A stretch of DNA of 64,000 nt from Holosporales bacterium (GTDB lineage: Bacteria; Pseudomonadota; Alphaproteobacteria; RUG11792): NCBI GenBank assembly GCA_031289695.1, contig JAITPA010000025.1:80204-144203 (forward strand), given 5' to 3'. Positions 48,223-57,150 of the stretch are shown one piece after another. Made by a program: the position numbers and the translations under genes. Numbering within the stretch: the stretch's first letter is position 1; each line of letters opens with the position of its first letter. The notes beneath the pieces were generated by a model, which did not search any database, was not told the DNA's origin, and worked only from the letters and a program-made list of their open reading frames with translations.

Positions 48223-48938
48223 TGCTTGAAGCCAAGAACATAGTAAAAATTTACAATGGCAAAACTGTTTTGAAATCGGTTAATTTGAATTTTAATACCG
48301 GAGAGGCTGTTGGTATATTGGGACCAAATGGAGCTGGAAAAACAACGCTCTTTTTCATCCTGACTGGGATTGTTGTCCCTACGTCTGGTGATATAATGCT
48401 GGCAACGAGGAATATAACAAATTCAAAAATACATCAAAGAGCCAGAAACGGTTTGGTATATCTTCCGCAAGATTCTTCGATTTTTAGAGGCCTATCAGTT
48501 GAAGACAACATTAAAGCGATTTTGCAGGTGACCTATAAATCGAAGAAAGAAATCAATTCAAAACTGGATGAATTGCTAGAATCATTTTCTTTAACCCATT
48601 TAAGAAAGGCAATGGCGCCGATTCTTTCAGGTGGCGAAAGACGAAAAGTTGAGATAGCTAGGGCGTTGGCAACAGAGCCGTTCTTTTTGATGTTGGATGA
48701 GCCGTTTTCAGGAGTTGACCCTATCTCAATAAGTGACATAATTCTAATTATAAAGGGGTTAAAAAATTCTGGAATAGGTGTAATCATAACTGATCACAAT
48801 GTTAGGGAAACTCTTCAGGTTATCGATAGGGGATATATAATAGCCGCAGGGAAAATTTTGGTATCAGGAACTCCTGAAGAAATAGCGAATGATTCCACTG
48901 CTCGTACTAGCTATCTTGGACAGGAATTTAGAATATGA
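48219..48938 (+). CDS. lptB: LPS export ABC ATPase LptB
   Basis: The 239-residue ATPase of the LptB2FG exporter that pulls LPS from the inner membrane. It contains GPNGAGKTTLFF (Walker A), LPQDSSIFRGLSVEDN (Q-loop region typical of LptB), LSGGERRKVEIARAL (signature) and LMLDEPFSGVDP (Walker B). The switch His lies in ITDHNVRETL. It is coupled to lptA and to the following MFS gene by ATGA overlaps. Confidence 0.95.
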   Translation: MMLEAKNIVKIYNGKTVLKSVNLNFNTGEAVGILGPNGAGKTTLFFILTGIVVPTSGDIMLATRNITNSKIHQRARNGLVYLPQDSSIFRGLSVEDNIKAILQVTYKSKKEINSKLDELLESFSLTHLRKAMAPILSGGERRKVEIARALATEPFFLMLDEPFSGVDPISISDIILIIKGLKNSGIGVIITDHNVRETLQVIDRGYIIAAGKILVSGTPEEIANDSTARTSYLGQEFRI

Positions 48939-50167
48939 TAAAAAAAATACAAACCGTTTTTCAAAAACTTTTGGGGGTCGATACAAACAGCGTTTTGATG
49001 TGGATCTGTTGGATGCACTTTTTTTGGGGGATGGCCTCCTCTATGATTTTCTCATTGCTCCCAGTTTTTATAGTAGGCGAATTAGGAGGCAGTGCTAAGT
49101 CATTTGGGTTCCTCGAAGGAGCGGTTGTTTTTTTGTCATTTGTGGCAAAATTGTTCGCGGGTTTTTTTATGGACATATTCAAAAAGAAACTGCCTATGCT
49201 AAAGACTGGAACTATCTTGACTGTGCTTAGCAAATTCTTTCTTGCTTGTGCTCCGAGCGTTTTCTTCGTTTTTATATCGAAGTCTTTAGACAGATTTGCC
49301 AAGGGATTAAGGCAAGCTCCTTCTGATACAATCCTTGCTGAAATATCACCAAAAAAAGGAGTGGCATATTCGCTTAGGTATATGATGAATTTGTCTGGAT
49401 TTCTTATAGGCTCATTTGTTACATCGCTCATAGTTTATTTTATAGGACAAAATTTTAGATTGATTTTTTCATTTGCAGTAATTCCAACGTTAGTTGCGTT
49501 TTATATTTTGAATACCAAAATCAAATATTCGGATGAAATTGATGGTCCGGTTAGAAGTAAAAACATCTGGCAAATTAAGGATATAGCACTTCTACCGAAG
49601 GAGTATTGGAAATTTCTCATAGTTGTTACTCTACTAATGTTCAATAGATTTAGTGAGGGTTTTATAACTCTAAAGGCGAAGGCTATGTTACCAGAATACG
49701 TCGGAAGCTTCCCATTGTTTATGTCGATGTATGAGATATGCGCTGTGTTGGTCGCCATTCCAGTTGGGAGATTATCCGATAAATTCGACAAGAAATTGAT
49801 ACTTCTTTGCGGAATTTCATTTTTGGTGATAGCAGACTATTACGGGATTTATGCAGACAATCTGCAGACCGTTATAGCTATATATATCTTTGCTGGAATC
49901 CATATGGGCGCTACTCAAGGCATCATCGGGTCAATCATTGCGAAGTCAGCGAATAAGAACCTAATTGGGACTGCTTTCGCAATATTTTATGGAGTTGAGG
50001 GAACGGTTCTACTATGCTCCAATAGCCTTGCTGGCATGTCTTTTAAATTTGCTGAATTTATTGGATTACCGGTTTCATCTGGTCCTTTCCTTATGGGCAT
50101 TGTTGCAAGTCTCTCTGCAATTGTGTATATAATTGTCTGGCGATTGAAAGAGATAAAAGGAAAGTGA
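48935..50167 (+). CDS. MFS transporter, substrate unknown
   Basis: A 410-residue membrane protein with about 12 hydrophobic segments arranged as two halves. An MFS loop motif appears between TM2 and TM3 (GFFMDIFKKK) and again in the second half (GRLSDKFDKK). Its ATG overlaps the lptB stop and its own stop overlaps the next start (GTGA), so it belongs to the lpt operon. Substrate cannot be inferred. Confidence 0.8.
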   Translation: MIKKIQTVFQKLLGVDTNSVLMWICWMHFFWGMASSMIFSLLPVFIVGELGGSAKSFGFLEGAVVFLSFVAKLFAGFFMDIFKKKLPMLKTGTILTVLSKFFLACAPSVFFVFISKSLDRFAKGLRQAPSDTILAEISPKKGVAYSLRYMMNLSGFLIGSFVTSLIVYFIGQNFRLIFSFAVIPTLVAFYILNTKIKYSDEIDGPVRSKNIWQIKDIALLPKEYWKFLIVVTLLMFNRFSEGFITLKAKAMLPEYVGSFPLFMSMYEICAVLVAIPVGRLSDKFDKKLILLCGISFLVIADYYGIYADNLQTVIAIYIFAGIHMGATQGIIGSIIAKSANKNLIGTAFAIFYGVEGTVLLCSNSLAGMSFKFAEFIGLPVSSGPFLMGIVASLSAIVYIIVWRLKEIKGK

Positions 50168-50895
50168 ACATACTGTGCATGAAATGGGGAACCAAGTTTG
50201 AAGCTGATTATGTTAATCGGCTATTCAGGATGGTATCCGCACAATTGACTCTTCCTCATAGGTTTGTCTGTTTTACTGATGATTCAAAAGGCATCGATAA
50301 GCGAGTGGAAGTCTTTCCAATTCCGGAGTTGTATTTACCGTCAGATGAACCGGAACGTTGCTGGAAGAAGCTGACGATGTTCTCAGGCGAATTAGCAAAC
50401 TTGAGTGGGCCTTCTTTGTTTTTAGATTTGGATATTGTTATCAGAGACAGTATTGATGATTTTTTCAAAGTAGATGGAGATTTTAGGATCATTAAGGATT
50501 GGGATTTCCCAAATGATATTATCGGTAATTCTTCGGTATTTAGATTTAATATAGGAGATCATAATTACGTTCTGGAAAATTTTTTACAAAATCGTCAGGA
50601 AATTAAAATGAGATTTAGAAATGAACAGGCCTATTTGTCTCATGCAATAAACGAGCACGGCAACCTTAAATACTGGGATTTGAAGTGGTGTGTTAGCTTC
50701 AAACGGCATTGTCTTAGGAAGTGGCCAGTTTGCTATTTTAAAGAGCCTATAGAGCCGGTATCTGCGAAGATAGTGGTCTTTCACGGAAAGCCAACTCCGA
50801 ACGAAGCAAGCTGTGGATATACCGGCAAATTAGGGTTTCGATATATAAAACCAACTAACTGGATCAGGAAGTACGTTTCTCCTGATAAACCCTGA
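50164..50895 (+). CDS. Putative glycosyltransferase
   Basis: A 243-residue cytosolic protein with features of a GT-A-fold transferase: N-terminal MNILCMKWGTKF, then RFVCFTDDSKG and the DxD-type LFLDLDIVI (about residues 88-96) for a nucleotide-sugar metal. VVFHGKP near the C-terminus is also typical. The acceptor is unknown; placement at the end of the lptA-lptB-MFS run suggests surface glycan or LPS modification. The start is GTG at 50164 in a GTGA overlap. Its 3' end overlaps convergent tilS by 32 bases. Confidence 0.65.
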   Translation: MNILCMKWGTKFEADYVNRLFRMVSAQLTLPHRFVCFTDDSKGIDKRVEVFPIPELYLPSDEPERCWKKLTMFSGELANLSGPSLFLDLDIVIRDSIDDFFKVDGDFRIIKDWDFPNDIIGNSSVFRFNIGDHNYVLENFLQNRQEIKMRFRNEQAYLSHAINEHGNLKYWDLKWCVSFKRHCLRKWPVCYFKEPIEPVSAKIVVFHGKPTPNEASCGYTGKLGFRYIKPTNWIRKYVSPDKP

Positions 50896-51844
50896 TGTTT
50901 TTAGTTTTGTCTTTTCTCAGGATGACTCCAGATAGGTTCGTCGCTGAAAAATCGATATTGCAGAGGCTTCCAGATGTTCGCTTGAGAAGATCGTAGGACA
51001 CTATATGCTTCCCCTTTGGCGAGACAATCAAGACTACTTTTTCAAGAACCCTGAGTTTTAATTCGGCGTGTAGTTTTTTGAATTTTGCCAAATCCAAATA
51101 AATTCCATCGAAAATTTGAAGTATTAAATCTTCAGCAATGTCATCCAAGCAGTCGTTAGTGTTTTGTAGTCTATTTATTGCTTTGCAAACATTTTCAATA
51201 CTTAGATTATATTTCTTAAGCAACTCAGGATATGCCATCCTCCACTTTGTGCGTTCAAATCTCGGATCTTTGTTCGATGGATCCATTACCCAGTTGCTAA
51301 TGTTAAATCTTTCGGTAAGAGTTTTTTTAATATCGTCTGGTGAAAAATCAAGAATTGGTCTGACCAATTTTATGTCATTGAGAGTTGTTAATGATTTTAT
51401 GCAGGAAAGCCCCTTAATTGAAGACCCCTTCGAAAGTCTCATAAAAAATGTTTCCCATTGATCGAGAGCGTGATGCGCTGTCATTAGAACATTGCATTTT
51501 AGTTTTTTGCAAACGTGATATAGCAGGTTATATCTGGCAAGCCTGGCTTTAAGCTCTATATTCCCGCCGATATTTTTAGGATGTTCCCATTGGACTATTT
51601 CATATGGAATCTTTCGATCCTCCAAAATGTTGGCTATTGGAATTATTTCTGTTGATGATTCGGCCCTTAGGTTGTGATCGACGATGCAGGCAAAAATACG
51701 TATTTCGTTGGACTGTGCGTACTCGTTTGCAAGGAGAGTGAGACAGAGGCTATCTGCTCCGCCAGATAAACCAATCACCCATAGTTTTTCACTTCTTATG
51801 TGCGGAGGTATCTTGACCGCAAATTGAACATCCGAGATAAGCAT
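50864..51844 (-). CDS. tilS: tRNA(Ile)-lysidine synthase
   Basis: Converts C34 of tRNA-Ile(CAU) to lysidine so that it reads AUA. At 326 residues it has the N-type ATP pyrophosphatase motif LSGGADSLCL near residue 28 and the DHNLR and TAHHALDQWET stretches. The specific FERTKWR motif is present. The C-terminal substrate-binding domain is short compared with E. coli TilS but common in Alphaproteobacteria. Confidence 0.9.
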   Translation of the reverse strand: MLISDVQFAVKIPPHIRSEKLWVIGLSGGADSLCLTLLANEYAQSNEIRIFACIVDHNLRAESSTEIIPIANILEDRKIPYEIVQWEHPKNIGGNIELKARLARYNLLYHVCKKLKCNVLMTAHHALDQWETFFMRLSKGSSIKGLSCIKSLTTLNDIKLVRPILDFSPDDIKKTLTERFNISNWVMDPSNKDPRFERTKWRMAYPELLKKYNLSIENVCKAINRLQNTNDCLDDIAEDLILQIFDGIYLDLAKFKKLHAELKLRVLEKVVLIVSPKGKHIVSYDLLKRTSGSLCNIDFSATNLSGVILRKDKTKNIRVYQEKRTS

Positions 51845-51867
51845 TTCAAAAATGGCCTACTTTCTTG

Positions 51868-51873
51868 TATAAT
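51868..51873 (+). promoter_or_regulatory. -10 element of tRNA-Pro
   Basis: A perfect TATAAT 18 bases before the tRNA 5' end, with TTCAAA 17 bases further upstream as a weak -35. Confidence 0.5.
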
Positions 51874-51891
51874 GACGATGATATCAGAATA

Positions 51892-51968
51892 CGGGAAGTA
51901 GCGCAGCCTGGTAGCGCACTTGCTTCGGGAGCAAGGGGTCGGCGGTTCGAATCCGCTCTTCCCGACCA
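51892..51968 (+). tRNA. tRNA-Pro(CGG)
   Basis: A 77-nt cloverleaf. Acceptor CGGGAAG pairs with CTTCCCG; the D arm contains AGCGCAGCCTGGTAGCGC; the anticodon stem CTTGC/GCAAG has loop TTCGGGA (anticodon CGG). The T arm is GGCGGTTCGAATCCGCT. CCA is encoded. Confidence 0.96.
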
Positions 51969-51982
51969 AATGGATTTACACC

Positions 51983-52294
51983 TTAAGGCAAGCCTGGAAT
52001 GTTAAAACCTCCTGTTGCTGTTTTCATCCCGTCGTCATACATCTTATCTGCCTTCTGTTTCGCATCCCTTAATGCAGCAACCATTAGATCTTCCAGTATA
52101 TCCTTTTCATCTGGATTAATAATTTCTTTGTCAAAAACAACTGACTTAACTTCGCCGCGAAGTGTCATAACTACAGTAACCGCCCCACCACCAGATGTTC
52201 CAGTTACTTCTTTTGTTTCAAGTTCTTTCTGCGCTGCGCTCATCTTTTCCTTGAACTTCTGCGCCTTCGCGATTATCTGCTGCATATTGCTCAT
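51983..52294 (-). CDS. ybaB: YbaB/EbfC nucleoid-associated protein
   Basis: A 103-residue DNA-binding dimer. The N-terminal helix ([22 protein letters not shown]) and [22 protein letters not shown] are typical. The usual partner dnaX is not upstream; instead it overlaps pgeF by 4 bases. Confidence 0.92.
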   Translation of the reverse strand: MSNMQQIIAKAQKFKEKMSAAQKELETKEVTGTSGGGAVTVVMTLRGEVKSVVFDKEIINPDEKDILEDLMVAALRDAKQKADKMYDDGMKTATGGFNIPGLP

Positions 52295-53058
52295 AAAACC
52301 TTATCTCCTCTAATAACTATCCCAGAAAACTGCAACCCAGTTTTCCCAGCTTGCCTTCTATAACTAAAATAGCTGTCATTTCCAAATGTGTCTACATCAA
52401 GCTTCGATACGGATCCTACTCCATTTTGAAGTAACTTATCAAGTACAAAAAGTTGCATATCAAATAGGATTTTCCATTCTGAAATTGACAGATATTTCTC
52501 GTCAACAACATCTGTGAAATCATGAGATACTTCAAAACACTTTTTCTGAATACAAGGACCAACAGCAGCTACTATATTCTCGCACCCAAGGCCTCTCATT
52601 TTTTCAATTGTATTTTCTATAATTTTCCCGACTACTCCCCGCCAACCAGCGTGAATTGCAGCGACATATTTCGCGTCTTTGTCACACAAAAGAATAGGGG
52701 CACAATCAGCTGTATTAACGCCTATAAGCAAACCTTTCTGATTTGTTATGATTGCGTCTCCCTCGTTATCTAGTGCTTCTTCTACATTCTGAAATTTATA
52801 TTTTTCGATGTTACAATTATCGATGACATGGACATCGCCTCCGTGCTTCTGATTTAAAATCACGAGATCTTGAAGATCGACTCCAAAATAAGCTGCCACC
52901 TTTTCTCGATTCCTTAACACAAGCTCGTCATTGTCTCCTCTGTTAAGCCCAACATTGAGCGATTCAAAACTTCCAGTACTTTCTCCTCCAGTTCTACCAA
53001 AGAAACCGTGATCTATAAAACCAATTCCTGACAGCAAATCAACTCTAACGACATTCAT
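52291..53058 (-). CDS. pgeF: PgeF/YfiH-family protein (multicopper-oxidase-like fold)
   Basis: The 255-residue YfiH family is reported to hydrolyse peptidoglycan-derived nucleotide-dipeptide side products or purine nucleosides. The metal-site pattern is present: LNQKHGGDVHVI, NTADCAPILL and AAIHAGWRG. Its ATG abuts the accC stop with no gap. Confidence 0.88.
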   Translation of the reverse strand: MNVVRVDLLSGIGFIDHGFFGRTGGESTGSFESLNVGLNRGDNDELVLRNREKVAAYFGVDLQDLVILNQKHGGDVHVIDNCNIEKYKFQNVEEALDNEGDAIITNQKGLLIGVNTADCAPILLCDKDAKYVAAIHAGWRGVVGKIIENTIEKMRGLGCENIVAAVGPCIQKKCFEVSHDFTDVVDEKYLSISEWKILFDMQLFVLDKLLQNGVGSVSKLDVDTFGNDSYFSYRRQAGKTGLQFSGIVIRGDKVL

Positions 53059-54399
53059 CTACAAACTCTTTAAATTGTTTTCCAACCAGTGAATATCAAA
53101 TTTGCCATCCACGATGTCCTGATTTCGAACTAATTTCCTGTGTAAATCTGCTGTTGTTTCAATTCCGTCTATTGCCAATTCGTCTAAAGCACATCTAGCT
53201 TTTTTTATGCACTCCGATCTATCGGACCCCTTGATAATTATTTTCGCTATTAAACTGTCATAATAAGGCGGAACGACGTAATCTCTATAGATATGTGAAT
53301 CTACCCTAACACCCTTTCCACCTGGGAAGTAGAGCTCATCTATTCGTCCAGGAGATGGCATAAATGTCTCCGGATGCTCGGCGTTTATCCTGAATTCTAT
53401 AACGTGACCAGTCAATCGAATATCTGACTGTTTGAATGATAATTTTTCTCCGGCTGCTATTTTTATCTGCTCTTTTACGATATCGATCCCAGCTACTTCT
53501 TCGCTAACACAGTGCTCAACCTGTAGCCTAGTATTCATCTCCATAAAGAAAAATTCTTCATTTTCATAGAGAAACTCCAAAGTTCCAACCCCGACATATC
53601 CAAGCTTCTTAATCGCCTTTCTCACAATGTCACCGATTTTTTCTCTGTTCTCTGCAGATAGAGCAATCGACGGGGATTCCTCCATTAATTTCTGATGATT
53701 ACGCTGAATTGAACAATCCCTCTCTCCAAGATGAACTACGTTTCCATATGAATCAGCAATTACCTGAATCTCAATATGCCGAGGACTGGCGAGATACCTT
53801 TCCATGTATACGCAGTCATCTCCAAAATTTGCTTTTGCTTCAATTTTGGCCATTTTGAAAGCGTTTGGAATTTCCTCTTGAGAATTGGCAACTTTCATTC
53901 CTTTCCCTCCACCTCCCGATGCAGCCTTAAATAGCACTGGATATCCAACATCATTCGCTACCTCTATGGCTTCTTCGACACACTTGACCTCTCCGTTTGA
54001 TCCTCTGACAACCGGAATCCCCAGCTCTGCCATCGTCTTTTTTGCAACAATTTTATCACCCATCATAGCTAGATGCTTCGGGTCAGGCCCTATAAACTTA
54101 ACTCCATTCACTGAAACGAGAGTTGCGAATTTTTCATTTTCAGACAAAAATCCAACTCCTGGATGAAGGGCGTCAGCCCCCGTTAACTCAGCTGCACTTA
54201 AAATCGATGCGACGTTTAGATAACTTTCTAACGGACTATTAGGGCCAATGCAAACGCTTTCATCCGCAAACTTAACATTCATCAGAGTTTCATCAACGAG
54301 AGAATGCACCGCAACCGTCTTGATATCCATTTCTTTGCAAGCTCTGAGTACCCTCACTGCTACGTCACCTCTATTGGATATTAAAATTTTTTTAAACAT
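53059..54399 (-). CDS. accC: Acetyl-CoA carboxylase biotin carboxylase subunit
   Basis: Carboxylates biotin on AccB with ATP and bicarbonate, the first step of fatty-acid synthesis. The 446 residues show the ATP-grasp fold: glycine loop ASGGGGKGMK, RDCSIQRNHQKLMEESPS, and MEMNTRLQVEHCVSE. It is full length. It lies 8 bases after accB in the usual order. Confidence 0.96.
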   Translation of the reverse strand: MFKKILISNRGDVAVRVLRACKEMDIKTVAVHSLVDETLMNVKFADESVCIGPNSPLESYLNVASILSAAELTGADALHPGVGFLSENEKFATLVSVNGVKFIGPDPKHLAMMGDKIVAKKTMAELGIPVVRGSNGEVKCVEEAIEVANDVGYPVLFKAASGGGGKGMKVANSQEEIPNAFKMAKIEAKANFGDDCVYMERYLASPRHIEIQVIADSYGNVVHLGERDCSIQRNHQKLMEESPSIALSAENREKIGDIVRKAIKKLGYVGVGTLEFLYENEEFFFMEMNTRLQVEHCVSEEVAGIDIVKEQIKIAAGEKLSFKQSDIRLTGHVIEFRINAEHPETFMPSPGRIDELYFPGGKGVRVDSHIYRDYVVPPYYDSLIAKIIIKGSDRSECIKKARCALDELAIDGIETTADLHRKLVRNQDIVDGKFDIHWLENNLKSL

Positions 54400-54407
54400 T
54401 TGATTAA

Positions 54408-54887
54408 CTACTCTATAACGGCAAGCAACTGACCAAACTCAACAGGCATTGAATTAGAAATGGCCATATGAATCAGCCTTCCAGCCTTTGGTGATTTTAT
54501 TAAATTCATAACTTTCATTGCTTCTATAATTAAGATCGGCTGGCCTTCTTGTACTTCATCTCCAACGGAAACAAAATTTTTCGCTCCAGGCTCCGGAGAA
54601 AGGTAACAAATTCCAACCATCGGAGATTTAAAAGCTCCAGGATGTTTCGAATAATCGTCACACTTCACTGGAGCATCTTGAACGACATCTTGTTTTTCAT
54701 CTTCAGACCCCACAGTCATCTTGGATCTGGGTCCAACGGAAGAGATTCTAATTTTTGTTCCGAAACGGCTATATTCAATCTCCGCTAAAGAATGCTTCTT
54801 TAGAATCTCTGCCAACTTGTCAAAAGTCTGCTCATTAACGGCTGAACGCCGTCTTACAAAGAAACTTAACAGTCTTTTCATTGCCAA
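54408..54887 (-). CDS. accB: Biotin carboxyl carrier protein
   Basis: The 159-residue carrier. An N-terminal helix is followed by a Pro/Ser-poor linker and the C-terminal biotinyl domain. Biotin attaches to Lys in EAMKVMN (about residue 122). A family block PMVGICYLSPEPGAKNFVSVGD precedes it. An ATG two codons in (MKRLLSFF) is also possible. The stop of the upstream chaperone is two bases away. Confidence 0.93.
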   Translation of the reverse strand: MAMKRLLSFFVRRRSAVNEQTFDKLAEILKKHSLAEIEYSRFGTKIRISSVGPRSKMTVGSEDEKQDVVQDAPVKCDDYSKHPGAFKSPMVGICYLSPEPGAKNFVSVGDEVQEGQPILIIEAMKVMNLIKSPKAGRLIHMAISNSMPVEFGQLLAVIE

Positions 54888-54889
54888 AC

Positions 54890-56833
54890 TTATCTAGCAT
54901 ACCCGATAAACGCTTGAAGCATATTGTCTGAGGCTGGATTCTTCAAAGCAGTTTCAACTGACACACCATCAATCGTTTTAGCATGGGTGGCAATGTGCTT
55001 TTTCGCTAATACAACAGCTGCCTTTCTTTCTGCCATAGCTTGGAAGTATTTCTTCTCCTGCTCGTTTGACAGCGATGGTAGCGTCACAGGGCGTCTGTCG
55101 GCGATAAATACCAATGCATAATTTTTACCAGAAAGTCCAAATTGAGACCCATCAATTTCGACAACCTCCTTGCAACACGCTCCAGATGCTCCCTTCTTCA
55201 ATAACGTCCACAGCTCCGGAGGCGTTCCACGTTTTTTGATATATCCAAGGTCCACTCCGTCCTTCACATCGCTCGAAGTTTTCTCTTTATACAAATCTCC
55301 GAATTTCTTTTCTCCAGCACTTATAGACTTCAGAGCCGACGAAGCATCCTCGCTAGTATCAAAGAATACAAGCTTAACAGAAATCTCGTTGTCGTTTTTG
55401 TCTTCCTCTGGAATTGATTCCATATATTCGTTAAAGGTCAATTTAACATCGCTGTTGTTTACCTTTATGTTCACCTTAAAGTATGCATGCTGAAGTTCTT
55501 TGTTTTCAACTTCTTTTAATTTTTCAACTACATCAGGATCTTTATTGTATTTAAGTCTCTCGACTTCCTGTGACAAAAGCCAATCATCAACGATTAACTT
55601 CGTAGCGTAAGCAATTACCTCAGATACTGGAATTCCAAACTGTTGAGCCATTGCTACAAATGTCGGATCAAGAAGAGAGGTTACCTTGAAATATTCCTTC
55701 ACATCCTTAACTGTTAACTGTTTTCCATCCATAGATGCGACAACATCTTCATCTTTCAGTTTAGCGAGCTTCGCTGTGAGATCTTTCTGGTTAGTTTCAG
55801 CTTTCTCATTTTTTTTCGCAATTTCAAACGGATCAATTTCTTTTTTATCCACATCAAAAATTCGAACATTATTTTTCTTATATAAGCTCCTCAGAGTATC
55901 TGCTGCAAAATCCCTCATAGCGACTTGCTTATAACTCTCATACATCTCGTCATTAAAATCTTTTTTCTTTGCATCATCTATTTTCTTTACGAAGAACACC
56001 ATGTGCGTACCTCTAATGTCAAATGGGCCAACCACATTTCCAGCTCCTTTTGCCAGAACTTCACCGAGTATCTCGGGAGGTATCACATCCTGAAGTCTAT
56101 CGTTCAAATCCATGCTCTTAGTATTAGCAGGATTGGAAGCTATAATCTTCCTGACTTCTTCTTCGTTTTTCAAAGGCTTAAGTTTACTGGCAACGTTTTT
56201 ATCTGTTGTAGTAATTGCTATCAACGAAACTTCCTTTTTCCCCTTTATCTCTTTTTCATACTTATCGTCATAATGTGCTTTCACGGCCCCCTTTGTCATC
56301 GCTTTCTCGACTTCTTTCTGAAGAAGTAATGCGCCAGCAACTGTACTTTTGCGCTTGTTTATTGCATCACGAACAACAGCATCTTTACCAACACCAGAGT
56401 TCTTAGCAACATCAGTCATTACCTTTTCGTACACCAACTGCCATGTCACGAATGTCCTTATTTCTTTCAAAGACATCCTAGAAATAATTTGATCAGGCAA
56501 TTCCTTGATCTTATCATTTACTTCGCTATCAGTTATTGTAAAACCAACCCCCTCCGCTACAACCTTTCCATCTTTCTTCTCATGCTTCTCTTTTTCCTCT
56601 TGCTCCTTTTCTATCGCTTTGCCTTCTAATGATGGCTCCTCCTTTTTAGTTCCTTTATCTTCATCTGCTTTTACTTCTTCTTTGACAGGCTTATCCTTTT
56701 TTACATCAACCTGCTCTTCGGAGTCTTCCGACTGCTTTTCTCTTATTCCGTTGTTTGACAGATAGGCATAAATCAACCCACCCAACACCGCAACAGCAAA
56801 AACCGAAGACAAAATCTTCATTGTCTTTTTCAT
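54890..56833 (-). CDS. PpiC/SurA-type periplasmic folding protein with acidic-basic linker
   Basis: A 647-residue protein anchored by an N-terminal signal or membrane segment (about 6-26, LSSVFAVAVLGGLIYAYL). A striking Lys/Glu/Asp-rich linker (about 32-95) follows, with repeats such as EEKEKHEKK. Two regions each resemble a SurA-type chaperone unit plus parvulin-like domain: about 100-310 (with VVGPFDIRGTHMVFFVKKI) and about 350-600 (with GVDLGYIKKR). Isomerase activity is not certain. It is the first gene of the accB-accC-pgeF-ybaB run. It differs from the PpiD-like protein at 901-2853, which lacks the charged linker and the duplication. Confidence 0.75.
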   Translation of the reverse strand: MKKTMKILSSVFAVAVLGGLIYAYLSNNGIREKQSEDSEEQVDVKKDKPVKEEVKADEDKGTKKEEPSLEGKAIEKEQEEKEKHEKKDGKVVAEGVGFTITDSEVNDKIKELPDQIISRMSLKEIRTFVTWQLVYEKVMTDVAKNSGVGKDAVVRDAINKRKSTVAGALLLQKEVEKAMTKGAVKAHYDDKYEKEIKGKKEVSLIAITTTDKNVASKLKPLKNEEEVRKIIASNPANTKSMDLNDRLQDVIPPEILGEVLAKGAGNVVGPFDIRGTHMVFFVKKIDDAKKKDFNDEMYESYKQVAMRDFAADTLRSLYKKNNVRIFDVDKKEIDPFEIAKKNEKAETNQKDLTAKLAKLKDEDVVASMDGKQLTVKDVKEYFKVTSLLDPTFVAMAQQFGIPVSEVIAYATKLIVDDWLLSQEVERLKYNKDPDVVEKLKEVENKELQHAYFKVNIKVNNSDVKLTFNEYMESIPEEDKNDNEISVKLVFFDTSEDASSALKSISAGEKKFGDLYKEKTSSDVKDGVDLGYIKKRGTPPELWTLLKKGASGACCKEVVEIDGSQFGLSGKNYALVFIADRRPVTLPSLSNEQEKKYFQAMAERKAAVVLAKKHIATHAKTIDGVSVETALKNPASDNMLQAFIGYAR

Positions 56834-56960
56834 TTCAAACCAATTCTATTGCATAACCCTATAGCGCATTGTACCAAAAAAATAGACAGAAATAAATAGG
56901 TACAACATCGTTATCAAAAAAAACAATCTAACAAAAAAAAGGACAGGATACGCTGAACAA

Positions 56961-57078
56961 GCCAGGCGGCGACCTACTTTCCCTCCTGCTTAAGCAGAAG
57001 TATCATCGGCGCTGGATGGTTTCACTGTCGAGTTCGGGATGGGATCGTGTGTGTCACATCCGCCATAACTGCCCAGCC
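56961..57078 (-). rRNA. rrf: 5S ribosomal RNA, unlinked
   Basis: About 118 nt with the terminal stem GCTGGGC/GCCTGGC, the conserved loop region CCCATCCCGAACTCG and the GATGATACT and GGTCGCCGCC stretches. The sequence upstream (57079-57525) contains no 23S rRNA, and no tRNA or other rRNA is adjacent. A run of eight T follows on the minus strand (56933-56940) and may help termination, although no hairpin precedes it. Confidence 0.93.
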
Positions 57079-57097
57079 AATTCAACGTATCTATGAC

Positions 57098-57127
57098 ATT
57101 CTACCACTATATTTTTTTCTCCGTCAA
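57098..57127 (-). promoter_or_regulatory. Promoter of the lone 5S rRNA gene
   Basis: On the minus strand TTGACG (57122-57127) and TAGAAT (57098-57103) are 18 nt apart with an AT-rich spacer. Transcription would start about 13 bases before the 5S 5' end. Confidence 0.65.
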
Positions 57128-57150
57128 CAAATAATTTTTCAACTTTGGAG

